Positions 45,968 through 54,786 of a stretch of DNA of 64,000 bases are shown one piece after another. This stretch comes from Pseudomonas sp. 7P_10.2_Bac1 (GTDB taxonomy: Bacteria > Pseudomonadota > Gammaproteobacteria > Pseudomonadales > Pseudomonadaceae). Each line of letters opens with the position of its first letter. The stretch's first letter is position 1. The notes under the pieces are model-generated. The model had not been told where the DNA came from. It worked only from the letters and a program-made list of their open reading frames with translations, and did no database searches. The DNA lies in assembly GCF_025465935.1 (NCBI RefSeq), contig NZ_JANLNV010000064.1, forward strand, positions 1 through 64,000, given 5' to 3'. A program made the translations under genes and the position numbers.

Positions 45968-46654
45968 ATGCCGATCAAAGCCATCCTTACCGACATTGAG
46001 GGCACCACCAGCGCTGTCAGCTTTGTGATTGACGTGTTGTTTCCATTTGCGGTCAAGCATCTACCCGACTTCATTCGTAAACACGCGGATAACCCTGAGG
46101 TTGCAGTGCAACTGGGCGCGGTGCGTCTGGACAGTGGCGAGCCCGAGGCGGATGTTGAGCGGGTGATCAAGATTTTGCTGCAATGGATCGCCGAGGATCG
46201 CAAGGCTACGCCACTCAAGGCGCTGCAAGGCTTGATCTGGAAACAGGGGTACGAAGCGGGCGTGCTCAAAGGGCACGTTTACCCGGATGCCGTGGCGGCG
46301 CTTAAAGCCTGGCATGAGCAAGGGTATGACTTGTACGTGTATTCGTCAGGTTCGATCCAGGCGCAGAAGCTGATCTTTGGCTGCTCTGAGGCGGGCGATC
46401 TGACCCCGTTGTTCAATGGTTACTTCGACACCACTTCAGGGCCCAAGCGTGAGGCCCAGTCGTATCGGCACATTAGCGAAGCCATCGGTTGCCCGGCGGG
46501 CAAGATCCTGTTTTTGTCCGACATCGTAGAGGAGCTGGATGCGGCGCAAGAAGCCGGAATGCAAACCTGCGGGCTGGCGCGAGACGGTGGGAAGAAGCTG
46601 GGTGATCATCTCACCGTGAGTAGCTTTGCCGAGATTGATCCCACGGACATTTAA
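45968..46654 (+). CDS. mtnC: Enolase-phosphatase E1
   Basis: A 228-residue HAD-superfamily enzyme ([18 protein letters not shown] with the nucleophilic Asp, [12 protein letters not shown] motif II and [16 protein letters not shown] motif IV). It performs enolisation and dephosphorylation in methionine salvage, between MtnB and MtnD steps. Together with mtnB and mtnD it forms the pathway core; no mtnA/mtnK is seen in the window. A REP-like repeat follows. Confidence 0.94.
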   Translation: MPIKAILTDIEGTTSAVSFVIDVLFPFAVKHLPDFIRKHADNPEVAVQLGAVRLDSGEPEADVERVIKILLQWIAEDRKATPLKALQGLIWKQGYEAGVLKGHVYPDAVAALKAWHEQGYDLYVYSSGSIQAQKLIFGCSEAGDLTPLFNGYFDTTSGPKREAQSYRHISEAIGCPAGKILFLSDIVEELDAAQEAGMQTCGLARDGGKKLGDHLTVSSFAEIDPTDI

Positions 46655-46666
46655 TCCATAACGCTG

Positions 46667-46735
46667 CAGGAGCGAACTTGTCTCGCAATCTTTTTAAAAC
46701 CAAAAGATCACGAGACAGACTCGCTCCTGCAGGCG
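46667..46735. repeat. REP-like inverted repeat
   Basis: GCAGGAGCGAACTTGTCTCG and CGAGACAGACTCGCTCCTGC in inverse orientation, with an A/T-rich centre, between the convergent mtnC and DUF3509-like genes. Confidence 0.75.
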
Positions 46736-46747
46736 GCTAAAGGCTTA

Positions 46748-47026
46748 TTAGCGGGTGTGATAGGTCGGCAGGGCAAAACGGTGCTGGCTTTGTAGCAGAG
46801 AAATCGTTGGCAGTTCATCGGCAGTGCCCGCCAGATCGCGTCGAATAGCACTGATCACCCACGTCAACTGTTCAGCTGTGTGCAGCTGCGCGTATGAAAT
46901 AACGCGCTGAGTCTGTTTGCCTTCGCTGTCACACAGCGTCAGCAACACACCGCCATCCGGGCGAGGTTTTACGTTGACGGTGTAGTTCGAGAACAGGGAC
47001 GCGAATTTTTCTTGGATCAGGCTCAT
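46748..47026 (-). CDS. Small DUF3509-like protein
   Basis: A 92-residue protein (MSLIQEKFASLFSNYTVNVKP...) similar in size and pattern, as I recall, to the Pseudomonas DUF3509 family. It has no transmembrane segment or enzyme motif. The ATG at 47026 is preceded by GGAG nine bases away. Longer in-frame starts upstream are AT-rich and have no good site. Function unknown. Confidence 0.72.
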   Translation of the reverse strand: MSLIQEKFASLFSNYTVNVKPRPDGGVLLTLCDSEGKQTQRVISYAQLHTAEQLTWVISAIRRDLAGTADELPTISLLQSQHRFALPTYHTR

Positions 47027-47338
47027 GTGATTAGGCTCCATTAGCTCATCAAGTGCTTGCATGGAGTAAAGGTAGCAGCGATTGTGCCAGTATCCAGTTT
47101 TGAAAAATTCCTTATAAATCAATGATTTGTATGTTTTTGAAAATGCGGATTTCGTGCATTTTGCATGAATAGCCATCATGCATCCTGCATTTTGCCCACT
47201 TGCATCATGGTTTGAGCGTACTGAGGTCAGCGGTGACGTTGATTGATTGTATCTATGACGGCCTTGAGCAAAAAAGGGATGACACATTTAGTTGCTCTCA
47301 GGAAACTAGGGCTTTGTGTAGTCAATCTGGAGCCTCAA
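47027..47338. promoter_or_regulatory. AT-rich divergent promoter region
   Basis: About 312 bases between the divergent DUF3509-like and ankyrin genes. Two copies of TGCATTTTGC start at 47155 and 47186, 31 bases apart (three helical turns), and a third partial TGCAT lies at 47200. No hairpin or coding frame is supported. Confidence 0.45.
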
Positions 47339-47872
47339 ATGTCAGACCAAAAGCCAGTCGATCAATCGCGGCAGATGACCCCCGAGGAAGCGGCAGACTT
47401 TGCCGAGCAGGTGTTCAACAAGGCTCGCGAAGGCGACGCCGCCATGCTGGCAGCGCTGTTGAGCAAGGGGTTGCCGGCCAACCTGCGTAATCACAAGGGC
47501 GATACCTTGTTGATGCTGGCCAGTTACCACGGGCATGTTGAAGCTGTGAAGGTGCTGCTTGAGCACCAGGCTGACCCTGAAATGCGCAATGACAATGGTC
47601 AAAGCCCCATTGCTGGCGCTGCCTTCAAGGGCGATCTGGCGATGACTAAAACCTTGGTCGAGGGTGGGGCGAACGTCGAGGGTGCTTCGGCTGATGGCCG
47701 CACAGCGCTGATGATGGCGGCGATGTTCAATCGCACAGAAATCATCAAGTACCTGGTCAGCAAAGGTGCTGATCCCAAAGCCAAGGATGCCAACGGCATC
47801 ACTGCGCTGGATGCGGCCAAGACCATGGGTGCTACGCAAAGCATCGCGTTGTTGGATGAGCTGCTGGGCTGA
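47339..47872 (+). CDS. Ankyrin-repeat protein
   Basis: A 177-residue protein with about four ankyrin repeats from residue 45 (GDTLLMLASYHGHVEAVKVLLEHQ, NGQSPIAGAAFKGDLAMTKTLVEGG, DGRTALMMAAMFNRTEIIKYL, NGITALDAAKTMG, each listed in part). A helical N-terminal cap (PEEAADFAEQVFNKAREGD) precedes them. Such small ankyrin proteins in Pseudomonas act in protein-protein contacts, some near catalase genes; no catalase is here. Start 47339 with GGAG. Confidence 0.88.
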   Translation: MSDQKPVDQSRQMTPEEAADFAEQVFNKAREGDAAMLAALLSKGLPANLRNHKGDTLLMLASYHGHVEAVKVLLEHQADPEMRNDNGQSPIAGAAFKGDLAMTKTLVEGGANVEGASADGRTALMMAAMFNRTEIIKYLVSKGADPKAKDANGITALDAAKTMGATQSIALLDELLG

Positions 47873-47943
47873 TTACATGCCCTTGAGGCGCGCATTTGAT
47901 ATATCCTGCGCGCCCTCAATTTTCCTTGTGACAGGCCTTGCCC

Positions 47944-48474
47944 ATGAAAAACACTCTCGTTGAACTCATCAGCAAAATCAGCTCTGGGTGCATGGGCGAT
48001 GACGAGATACTGAAGATCGCTGATGAGGCGGCGCAGGCCTACGCCGATCAGGACGCTTTTCTAACTGCCAATCCGGACATCAACTACGACGATACTTTTC
48101 CTATTCCGCTGGGAGAATGGGTGGTGATCGGCAGCCTGCCGGACACGGTGCTGTTCCAGGCCGACACCTATGTCGAGTTGTTTACCCAGATTGTGGCCTC
48201 GTTCGGCCCTGACGTTCCTTTCAATATCAAACCCAAGCAACTCGCTAAAACCGAAGCGTTGACTGCGCTCAACCGTATCCAGATCCAGATGGGCAGCATG
48301 AACCGTGAAAACGGCGGCTACGTGCTGGTTAACCTGAGCCAGCCGCTTGATGACGAGCTGCAAATGGTGCTGGTGTATGGCAATGACGTGCCGCGGGTGC
48401 TGGCGTTGTGCGCCGAAGTAGGGATCAGTGCCGCGCCGGCGCTGGAAGCGTTGAAAGTCGCTGTTCACGTCTGA
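47944..48474 (+). CDS. DUF2025-family protein
   Basis: A 176-residue protein of the Pseudomonas DUF2025 family, recognised from MKNTLVELISKISSGCMGDDEIL and the DTFPIPLGEWVVIGSLPDTVLFQ core. No catalytic motif or membrane segment. Starts ATG 47944; a TTG two codons earlier is possible. It is 71 bases after the ankyrin gene. Confidence 0.82.
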   Translation: MKNTLVELISKISSGCMGDDEILKIADEAAQAYADQDAFLTANPDINYDDTFPIPLGEWVVIGSLPDTVLFQADTYVELFTQIVASFGPDVPFNIKPKQLAKTEALTALNRIQIQMGSMNRENGGYVLVNLSQPLDDELQMVLVYGNDVPRVLALCAEVGISAAPALEALKVAVHV

Positions 48475-48558
48475 TGGGTGGGCGCATGCAATAAAAAACG
48501 GAACCCTTGGTAGAGCTGACTATCCTAAGTAAACACGCACTCACTCAGGAGCAACATC

Positions 48559-48750
48559 ATGGGTTCGACGTTTAATGGTCTGATCGGTCTGATTATTCTG
48601 GCGCTGGATATTTGGGCCATCATCAATGTGCTCAAAAGTAATGCCGAAACCGGGATGAAAATCCTGTGGGTGCTGTTGATTATCTTCTTGCCGGTGCTTG
48701 GGCTGATTATTTGGGCCATCGCCGGGCCGCGGGGCAATGTACGCATTTAG
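48559..48750 (+). CDS. Small PLDc_N-domain membrane protein
   Basis: A 63-residue protein with two hydrophobic helices (residues 6-24 and 35-55). The core ILALDIWAIINVLKSNAE followed by KILWVLLIIFLPVLGLIIW is the N-terminal domain motif found in PLD-nuclease-associated and small stress proteins. Preceded by an AGGAGC site. Function unknown. Confidence 0.8.
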   Translation: MGSTFNGLIGLIILALDIWAIINVLKSNAETGMKILWVLLIIFLPVLGLIIWAIAGPRGNVRI

Positions 48751-48957
48751 GCCGTCGATCAGTGGGTGGTGATGCCCCGAATTGTCGTCACCCACTGAGT
48801 TTGTCAGTGTCAAGGTTCGACCTGTCATGCTCCTCGACGTAGAATGCGCGCCTTTCTTGGGCAGTTGAATCTATGTGCCGTGCAAGTGGTGCGTAGCTCA
48901 ACTGTCGATCATGGGCGGGTGACCGTCCGTTGCCATCAGCATTCAAAGGGACTTCTC

Positions 48958-49833
48958 ATGACTGAAGTACTTAGCACCGACTATCTCGAAACGCTCTATG
49001 AAGGTTATGGCCAGCGTTTTCGTATGGACAAGCTGCTGCACGAAGTGCGCACTGAGCACCAGCGTCTGGTGATCTTCGAAAACCCGGTGATGGGCCGGGT
49101 GATGGCGCTGGACGGGGTCATTCAGACCACCGAAAAGGACGAGTTCATTTACCACGAGATGCTGACCCACGTGCCGATTCTGGCTCACGGCGCGGTCAAG
49201 CGGGTCCTGATCATCGGGGGCGGTGATGGTGGCATGCTGCGTGAAGTCACTAAGTACGCTGACATTGAACACATCACCATGGTCGAGATCGACGGTACCG
49301 TCGTAGAGATGTGCAAAGAGTTTCTGCCCAACCATTCCAAAGGGGCCTATGACGATCCGCGTCTGAACCTTGTGATCGATGACGGCATGCGTTTTGTCGC
49401 GACCACTGAAGAAAAGTTCGACGTGATCATCTCGGACTCCACCGACCCTATCGGGCCGGCGGAAGTTCTGTTCTCGGAAAACTTCTATCAGGCGTGTCAC
49501 CGCTGCCTGAATGAAGGCGGTGTTCTGGTAACCCAGAACGGTACGCCGTTCATGCAACTGGAAGAAGTTAAAACTACCGCCGAGCGCATGCGCGGTCTGT
49601 TTGCCGACTGGCACTTCTATCAAGCAGCCGTACCGACTTATATCGGTGGTTCGATGACGTTTGCCTGGGGCTCGACCCACAGCGATTACCGTAAGTTGCC
49701 GCTCGAAACCTTGCGTCAGCGTTTCGCCGGCAGTGGCATCGTGACCCGCTATTACAATCCGGAAGTGCACATTGGCTCTTTCGCTTTGCCGCAATATGTA
49801 TTGCAGGCGATTAACAAGCCAAGCAACACGTAA
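48958..49833 (+). CDS. speE: Polyamine aminopropyltransferase (spermidine synthase)
   Basis: A 291-residue SAM-fold enzyme. The nucleotide-binding motif is [14 protein letters not shown], the substrate-binding YHEMLTHVP and the catalytic-Asp region [18 protein letters not shown]. It transfers an aminopropyl group from decarboxylated SAM to putrescine. ATG 48958 follows AAAGGGA. It ends in a strong terminator. It links biochemically with the mtn genes, since it releases methylthioadenosine. Confidence 0.95.
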   Translation: MTEVLSTDYLETLYEGYGQRFRMDKLLHEVRTEHQRLVIFENPVMGRVMALDGVIQTTEKDEFIYHEMLTHVPILAHGAVKRVLIIGGGDGGMLREVTKYADIEHITMVEIDGTVVEMCKEFLPNHSKGAYDDPRLNLVIDDGMRFVATTEEKFDVIISDSTDPIGPAEVLFSENFYQACHRCLNEGGVLVTQNGTPFMQLEEVKTTAERMRGLFADWHFYQAAVPTYIGGSMTFAWGSTHSDYRKLPLETLRQRFAGSGIVTRYYNPEVHIGSFALPQYVLQAINKPSNT

Positions 49834-49848
49834 CGCACAGCAACTACC

Positions 49849-49872
49849 AGAAAGGGCCGAAAGGCCCTTTCT
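49849..49872 (+). terminator. Terminator of speE
   Basis: AGAAAGGGCC, loop GAAA, GGCCCTTTCT. Confidence 0.75.
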
Positions 49873-50161
49873 TATGTTTCAAATTATGCTTTTGCACAAA
49901 ATTTTCACGTGCCGTGCCTGACAATTTGCGTGCAAAATTTCGGCTCGATGGCTTCTCAGAAGACACCCATCTGGATTTCCCATTCAGATGTCGAGCCAAA
50001 CCCTGTGCATTTAAGGGTGCAGTATCAGTGGTAAACCACCGGTGATCGTGCAACATTTGCCCGCCCGCGCATGAGCTCCCTGCATGTGTGCCTTCTTGGC
50101 GCAGGTGCTGGCCGTGCACAGAAAAGCCACTTCAACTTGAACCAATGGGTCCTTTAACGAC
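49873..50161. other. Intergenic region upstream of the LTA-synthase-like gene
   Basis: About 290 bases without a gene. A repeated TTTGCAC-AAAATTTT / TTGCGTGCAAAATTT pair lies at about 49889-49940. The GC content is lower than in the flanking genes, as in a promoter or leader region. Confidence 0.4.
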
Positions 50162-52246
50162 ATGGCAAACCCGGACGCCTTAAAACAACAGAACGCTGCC
50201 AAGCGAGTGTTGCAACCGACCGTCAAATCGCATCTGGCGTTTACGCTGCTCAGCGCCTTGATCATGATGCTGATGTTTACCCTGTTGCGGGTGGCATTGC
50301 TGGTTTACAACCGGGAAATGATCCTGGATACCCCGGCCTCGACTTTCCTAGAAGCCTTTTTCAATGGTCTGCGCTTTGACTTGCGCATCGTGGTTTATCT
50401 CAGCATTCCGTTGCTGCTGTCGTTGCTCAGCGCGCATGCCATGCGCCTGCGCGGCACCATGCGTTTCTGGCTCACTGCAGCCTCCAGCCTGGCGTTTTTT
50501 CTGGGCCTGATGGAGTTGGACTTCTACCGCGAGTTTCACCAGCGCCTCAACGGTCTGGTCTTCCAGTATGTGAAGGAAGATCCGAAAACCGTGATGAGCA
50601 TGCTGTGGTACGGCTTCCCGGTGGTGCGTTATCTGCTGGCCTGGGCCGTGGGTACAGTGATCCTTTATTTTGCCTTCAAAGGTGCAGACCGTCTGACCCG
50701 TACACAGGCCAGCCAGGGCGCTGCGACATCCGACGCCAAGCGTGCGGTTGCCCCGTGGTACGCGCGCATTGCCGTGTTCATGGTGATTCTGGTGGTGTGT
50801 GTGGTCGCTGCTCGTGGCACGCTGCGTCAAGGTCCTCCACTTCGCTGGGGTGATGCCTACACAACCGATTCCAACTTCGCCAACCAGTTGGGCCTCAATG
50901 GTTCCTTGTCGCTGATCTCCGCAGCGCAGAGCCGTTTCTCTGACGAGCGCAGCAATATCTGGAAGGCCAACCTGCCGCAACCAGAGGCTCAGCAGACCGT
51001 GCGTGACATGCTGCTGACCGAGAACGACAAACTGGTCGACCCGGATACGGCACCTGTGCGCCGTGATACCACGCCGCCAGAAGAAAAGACCCTGCCGATC
51101 AAGAACGTCGTGGTCATCCTGATGGAAAGCTTCGCCGGCCACTCAGTGGGTGCACTGGGCCGCCCGGGCAATGTGACACCTTACTTCGACAACCTGGCCA
51201 AGGAAGGCTTGCTGTTCGAGCGTTTCTTCTCCAACGGTACGCACACGCACCAGGGCATGTTCGCCACTATGGCGTGCTTCCCGAACCTGCCGGGTTTTGA
51301 ATACCTGATGCAGACCCCGGAAGGCAGCCACAAGCTGTCCGGTCTGCCGGAACTGCTCAGTGCGCGTAAGTACGATGATGTGTATGTCTACAACGGCGAT
51401 TTTGCCTGGGACAACCAGTCTGGTTTCTTCAGCAACCAGGGTATGACCACTTTCGTAGGGCGTAACGACTTCGTGAACCCTGTGTTCTCGGATCCTACGT
51501 GGGGTGTGTCCGACCAGGACATGTTCAACCGTGGCCTCGAGGAGCTGAAAAAGCGTGAAGGCAAAGAGCCGTTCTATGCATTGCTGCAAACCCTGTCCAA
51601 CCACACGCCATACGCCTTGCCGACTCCATTGCCTGTTGAGCGCGTAACCGACCGTGGCTCGTTGAACGAACATTTGACCGCCATGCGTTATTCAGACTGG
51701 GCGTTGGGTCAATTCTTCGAGAAGGCGCGCAAAGAGCCGTACTTCAAGGAAACCCTGTTTGTGATCGTGGGTGACCACGGTTTTGGCAACGAACAACAGA
51801 TCTCGGAAATGGACCTTGGACGTTTCAACGTTCCGCTGTTGTTGATCGGGCCGGGCATCCAGGAGAAGTTCGGTGCACGGGTTGATACCGTGGGCACTCA
51901 GATCGACATTGTGCCGACCATCATGGGCCGTCTGGGTGGCGAGTTCCGTCAGCAATGCTGGGGCCGTGACCTGTTGAACCTGCCGGAAGGCGACAAGGGT
52001 TCAGGCGTGATCAAGCCGTCGGGCAACGATCAGACCGTGGCCATCATCAGTGGCGATCATCTGCTGGTTCAGCCTAAAGACATGCCCGCCAAGGTTTGGC
52101 AATACAATTTGGGGCCTAACCCGGGGGCTAAAGTCGTGACCGACTCGCCAGACGAAGCCGAACTCAAGAAGAAGCTCGAATCCTTCTTGCAGACGGCGAC
52201 CAAGAGCTTGTTGGATAACACAGCCGGTGTAGTTGATCCGAAGTAA
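50162..52246 (+). CDS. LTA-synthase-family membrane sulfatase
   Basis: A 694-residue protein with five predicted N-terminal transmembrane helices (about residues 20-190) and a periplasmic alkaline-phosphatase-like domain. The nucleophile segment is NGTHTHQGMFATMACFP (Thr), metal-binding residues appear in VILMESFAGHS and FVIVGDHGFGNEQ. Gram-negative members transfer phosphoglycerol or phosphoethanolamine to periplasmic glucans or lipids. The exact acceptor cannot be deduced. It ends in a strong terminator. Confidence 0.88.
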   Translation: MANPDALKQQNAAKRVLQPTVKSHLAFTLLSALIMMLMFTLLRVALLVYNREMILDTPASTFLEAFFNGLRFDLRIVVYLSIPLLLSLLSAHAMRLRGTMRFWLTAASSLAFFLGLMELDFYREFHQRLNGLVFQYVKEDPKTVMSMLWYGFPVVRYLLAWAVGTVILYFAFKGADRLTRTQASQGAATSDAKRAVAPWYARIAVFMVILVVCVVAARGTLRQGPPLRWGDAYTTDSNFANQLGLNGSLSLISAAQSRFSDERSNIWKANLPQPEAQQTVRDMLLTENDKLVDPDTAPVRRDTTPPEEKTLPIKNVVVILMESFAGHSVGALGRPGNVTPYFDNLAKEGLLFERFFSNGTHTHQGMFATMACFPNLPGFEYLMQTPEGSHKLSGLPELLSARKYDDVYVYNGDFAWDNQSGFFSNQGMTTFVGRNDFVNPVFSDPTWGVSDQDMFNRGLEELKKREGKEPFYALLQTLSNHTPYALPTPLPVERVTDRGSLNEHLTAMRYSDWALGQFFEKARKEPYFKETLFVIVGDHGFGNEQQISEMDLGRFNVPLLLIGPGIQEKFGARVDTVGTQIDIVPTIMGRLGGEFRQQCWGRDLLNLPEGDKGSGVIKPSGNDQTVAIISGDHLLVQPKDMPAKVWQYNLGPNPGAKVVTDSPDEAELKKKLESFLQTATKSLLDNTAGVVDPK

Positions 52247-52261
52247 CTCGATGTAAAAAAG

Positions 52262-52286
52262 AAGAGGCCTTATGGCCTCTTTTTTT
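52262..52286 (+). terminator. Terminator of the LTA-synthase-like gene
   Basis: AAGAGGCC, loop TTAT, GGCCTCTT followed by six more T residues. Confidence 0.85.
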
Positions 52287-52311
52287 CGCGCGTATTTCAG
52301 TGGTCGCGCCG

Positions 52312-52464
52312 TTATATCTTTCCAAGCAGAAGCAGTATCAACAGCACAACCAGCACCGTGCCGATAAGGCCGGAGGGCCCATAGCCCCAGTTTCTTGAGT
52401 GAGGGAAAACTGGCAGTCCGCCCACCAGCAGCAAGATCAGGATGATCAGAAGAATCAGGGTCAT
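52312..52464 (-). CDS. DUF3309-like small membrane protein
   Basis: A 50-residue protein, MTLILLIILILLLVGGLPVF at the start and VLVVLLILLLLGKI at the end, with PHSRNWGYGPSG between two hydrophobic helices. The SRNWGYGPSG centre is the hallmark of the DUF3309 family. The ATG at 52464 is preceded by GAGGAAAT. It lies convergent to the LTA-synthase-like gene beyond its terminator. Function unknown. Confidence 0.8.
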   Translation of the reverse strand: MTLILLIILILLLVGGLPVFPHSRNWGYGPSGLIGTVLVVLLILLLLGKI

Positions 52465-52668
52465 GACTATTTCCTCATTGATGGATGTCAGTAAGGACGG
52501 CGCTCAGTGGGCGTTGTATCCACTGCTACGTACGCTCTTAATAAGTCCGACTTGCATGGAGCGAGGAAAATTCAACTTTTTATTTGGCGCGGCTTGTTAA
52601 GCGTGGGGTATTGCCTGGCCAAAGTCGGCCGGGTAGGGTGGCGCGCTTGTCTAGGGAGGGAAATATCG

Positions 52669-53001
52669 ATGCTTAATTACGTTTGGTTTTTTTTAGCGGC
52701 CCTGTTTGAGATTGCAGGCTGCTACGGGTTCTGGATGTGGCTGCGCCAAGGCAAGAGTGTGTTGTGGGTAGTGCCGGCTGTGTTGAGCCTGGCGGTGTTT
52801 GCACTGCTTTTGACCAAGGTCGAAGCGGCTTATGCGGGACGGGCCTATGCCGCGTACGGCGGGATCTACATCGTAACGTCTATCGCCTGGCTGGCGGTGG
52901 TTGAACGAGTCCGACCATTAGGGTCTGACTGGATTGGCCTGGTGCTGTGCGTCATTGGAGCAACGATCATTTTGCTGGGGCCACGTTTTTCCGCCCAGTA
53001 G
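52669..53001 (+). CDS. ynfA: YnfA-family membrane protein
   Basis: A 110-residue protein with four hydrophobic helices, belonging to the YnfA/UPF0060 family ([36 protein letters not shown]). It has the small-multidrug-resistance-like size; a drug-efflux role is reported for some members but is not established. The ATG at 52669 has GGGAGGG upstream. Longer frame to 52507 excluded. Confidence 0.88.
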   Translation: MLNYVWFFLAALFEIAGCYGFWMWLRQGKSVLWVVPAVLSLAVFALLLTKVEAAYAGRAYAAYGGIYIVTSIAWLAVVERVRPLGSDWIGLVLCVIGATIILLGPRFSAQ

Positions 53002-53175
53002 GACAATGTGCCTTTGATGAGGAATTTTCGACAGGTGTCTTGTAGGACATTTAACTTTATTGCGTAGGGTGTAATTCCGATAAAAGTAAGCCACAACTGA
53101 ATTGTTGTGTAGGGATTGAAGTGGCGTTTTGCGCGGTTCAGTCTTCGTGGCCACATACCTTTAAGGATGAGAGCC

Positions 53176-53379
53176 ATGCAAATACTTAAACGCGTTAGCG
53201 GAGAACATTTCTGTATCGGCGAAGACATTATCATTCATGTCATTTGCGTCAGTGGCAGCCACGTGCGTCTTGGGGTTGAAGCCCCCAAGAACGTCAGTGT
53301 GCACCGGGCCGAAATTTTTGAACGGATCAAAAACAAGTTTGCTGGTCATTTGACCATCGAGCCTTTACTCAAACGTTAA
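53176..53379 (+). CDS. Divergent CsrA/RsmA-family RNA-binding protein
   Basis: A 67-residue CsrA-like protein ([17 protein letters not shown]..., [22 protein letters not shown]). The strand-5 core VRLGVEAP and the RNA-binding R44 (VHR) are conserved, as is R6. Position 7, normally arginine, is valine, and the N terminus lacks the usual LTRRVGE pattern. The ATG at 53176 is chosen over MRAM three codons earlier. AAGGA precedes it and could also be a CsrA-type GGA site. It ends four bases into the convergent yheU gene. Confidence 0.82.
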   Translation: MQILKRVSGEHFCIGEDIIIHVICVSGSHVRLGVEAPKNVSVHRAEIFERIKNKFAGHLTIEPLLKR

Positions 53380-53603
53380 TCAAAGAGCTCTTTGGGTACG
53401 GCATGCTTGGGTACCAATTGGCATTGCTGGCTTTCCAGATCAAAGAAAATAACGGCTTGCCCTTTGCTCAGAGCGTGGCGCACCCGCAGGACGCGGGTCT
53501 CTTGTGGCGTGTCATCACCGTTGTCAGTGCCATCGCGGCTGACGAAGTCTTCAATCAGGCGGGTAAGGGTGTCTGGTTCAAGCTGGTCGTAAGGAATAAG
53601 CAT
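53376..53603 (-). CDS. yheU: YheU/UPF0270-family protein
   Basis: A 75-residue cytoplasmic protein matching the YheU family: [20 protein letters not shown] at the start, [20 protein letters not shown] and a PKHAVPKEL end. Function unknown. Convergent with the CsrA-like gene with a four-base overlap. Confidence 0.9.
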   Translation of the reverse strand: MLIPYDQLEPDTLTRLIEDFVSRDGTDNGDDTPQETRVLRVRHALSKGQAVIFFDLESQQCQLVPKHAVPKELFD

Positions 53604-53699
53604 GGGGCGATCTCGTAAACAGTCCGGGCGATGCTACTGGCCTGAGGCCTGTACGGCTAGCCCTGTAGCATCGTTGCACTGCTGATTGTGTCTGTCTGG

Positions 53700-54698
53700 C
53701 TAGCGCTGCCAGATGCCTTTGCCCGTGAGTCGAGCACGATCATGGGGTTTGTCGAAGTTAAGTGCAGGGCCTTTAGGAATGATCCCGGTAGGGTTGATCG
53801 TGCGATGACTGGCGTAGTAGTGCCCTTTGATGTGAGTGAAGTCCACAGTTTGCGCCACCCCGGGCCATTGATAGAGTTCAAGCAACCAGTTGCACAGGTT
53901 TGGATAATCGACAACGCGGCGTTCATTGCATTTGAAGTGGCTGTAGTACACCGCGTCAAAGCGAATCAGCGTTGTGAAGAGTCGTACGTCAGCTTCGGTC
54001 AGATACTCACCTGCCAGGTAGCGATGAGTTGCCAGGTATCGCTCAAGCTGCTCAAGCTCATGAAACACATCATCATAGGCTTGCTCGTAAGCAGATTGCG
54101 ACGTGGCGAAGCCGGCGCGATAGACGCCATTGTTCAGTGCCGGGTAAATGCTGGCGTTCCAACGGTCGATGTCAACGGCTAATGCCTGCGGATACAGATT
54201 CAGCGTATTGCCGGTCAGCTCATTGAATGCGCTGTTAAACATACGAATGATGTCGGCGGATTCGTTGCTGACAATGCATTGGCGCTGCGAATCCCACAAT
54301 ACCGGGACGGTTACGCGGCCAGTGTAGTCGGGCGTGTCGCGGGTGTAGCGTTGATACATGACGCGCAGGTCGTCCAGTTTATCGCCCGTTGACCCATGCG
54401 CTTTATCGAACGTCCAGCCGTCTTCGAGCATCAGCCAACTGACCACCGAAACATCGACCAGGGCGTCGAGGCCTTTGAGCTTGCGAGTAATGAGCGTGCG
54501 GTGGGCCCATGGGCAGGCCAGTGATACATACAGATGGTAGCGGCCGGCTTGCGCCGCAAAACCGCCCGTGCCGGTTGGGCCCGGAGCCCCATCGGTTGTC
54601 ACCCAGTTGCGGCGTTGTGCTTGTTCACGCTCGAAGGCGCCGTCTTTGCTGCTTTTGTACCACTGGTCATGCCAGTGTCCATCGATCAACAGGCCCAT
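53700..54698 (-). CDS. yqjG: Glutathionyl-hydroquinone reductase
   Basis: A 332-residue Xi-class GST homologue. The catalytic cysteine is in YVSLACPWAHRTLI and glutathione-binding IVSNESADIIRMFN; the C-terminal helical domain includes SQSAYEQAYDDVFHELEQLE. These enzymes reduce glutathionyl-hydroquinones. Well-placed ATG at 54698. Convergent to no obvious partner; 88 bases separate it from trpD2-like gene. Confidence 0.9.
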   Translation of the reverse strand: MGLLIDGHWHDQWYKSSKDGAFEREQAQRRNWVTTDGAPGPTGTGGFAAQAGRYHLYVSLACPWAHRTLITRKLKGLDALVDVSVVSWLMLEDGWTFDKAHGSTGDKLDDLRVMYQRYTRDTPDYTGRVTVPVLWDSQRQCIVSNESADIIRMFNSAFNELTGNTLNLYPQALAVDIDRWNASIYPALNNGVYRAGFATSQSAYEQAYDDVFHELEQLERYLATHRYLAGEYLTEADVRLFTTLIRFDAVYYSHFKCNERRVVDYPNLCNWLLELYQWPGVAQTVDFTHIKGHYYASHRTINPTGIIPKGPALNFDKPHDRARLTGKGIWQR

Positions 54699-54786
54699 AG
54701 TGTGCTCCTTGGCAATTGTGCGTTGGAGCCCAGTCTAAGGGCCTGAGTTCGGACGAATAGTGCAAAACCTCGGGGTTAACGATCGG

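Noticed and set aside
48244-48468. Minus-strand frame opposite the DUF2025 gene
   Set aside because: A shadow of a good plus-strand gene.
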